Assembly: GCA_030671165.1 (NCBI GenBank)
Contig: DAOVAG010000075.1
Span: 1-5,144 of the forward strand
DNA: 5,144 bases
Direction of reading: 5' to 3'
Source of the DNA: Candidatus Bathyarchaeota archaeon
Lineage (GTDB): Archaea; Thermoproteota; Bathyarchaeia; RBG-16-48-13; GCA-020355125
Shown here one piece after another: positions 5,117 through 5,144 of this stretch (within the stretch, counting starts at the first letter, position 1; the number at the start of each line of letters is the position of its first letter). The position numbers and the translations under genes are program-made. The notes under the pieces are model-generated. The model saw nothing but the letters and a program-made list of their open reading frames with translations, was not told the origin of the DNA and made no database searches.

Positions 5117-5144
5117 AATTCAAGGTACTAATCCATTTATCATT

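Noticed and set aside
1..5144. Defence system, mobile element or CRISPR array
   Set aside because: No regularly spaced repeats, transposase or nuclease motifs, or terminal inverted repeats were seen; the genes are ordinary cellular families.

Overview
This window looks like a piece of an anaerobic archaeal chromosome, roughly two-thirds A+T. The archaeal reading rests on GGTGAC- and GGAG-type ribosome binding sites placed 4-5 nt before the starts, two clear TTG starts, AT-rich TATA-like boxes, and T7-T9 tracts (on the transcribed strand) after genes. The protein set also fits: an archaeal/bacterial p-stomatin-type slipin, a thiamine-diphosphate enzyme of the 'TPP-requiring protein' group, and a cysteine-rich 4Fe-4S protein. 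A low-GC lineage such as an Asgard archaeon or a Bathyarchaeia-like group is possible, but nothing here fixes the phylum.

Layout: four protein genes are supported. (1) A small plus-strand gene (9-317) of unrecognised function fills the left edge and may be coupled to an unseen upstream gene. (2) Converging on it is a minus-strand gene (1695-610) for a winged-helix-like domain, a cysteine-rich middle and a dicluster ferredoxin. The 292-bp convergent gap holds a perfect 9-bp-stem hairpin just past this gene's stop. (3) After a 563-bp gene-free stretch (1696-2258) comes a minus-strand slipin/stomatin gene (3053-2259, TTG start). (4) A further 264 bp away is a minus-strand thiamine-diphosphate-dependent enzyme of the acetolactate synthase superfamily (4979-3318, TTG start). 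The right edge (4980-5144) holds that gene's probable promoter and an apparent hairpin plus T-tract terminator of a minus-strand gene outside the window.

The three minus-strand genes share an orientation, but large AT-rich gaps with poly-T tracts separate them, so they are probably separate transcription units rather than an operon. No metabolic pathway links them from sequence alone. The ferredoxin-like protein and the TPP enzyme both fit anaerobic redox or carboxylic-acid metabolism, and the slipin is a general membrane-scaffold protein. I see no mobile element, CRISPR array, tRNA or rRNA, and no convincing new multi-gene system. The most interesting items are the architecture of the 4Fe-4S protein, the TPP enzyme of unassigned substrate, the slipin without an NfeD partner, and several perfect hairpins and short repeats in the intergenic DNA.
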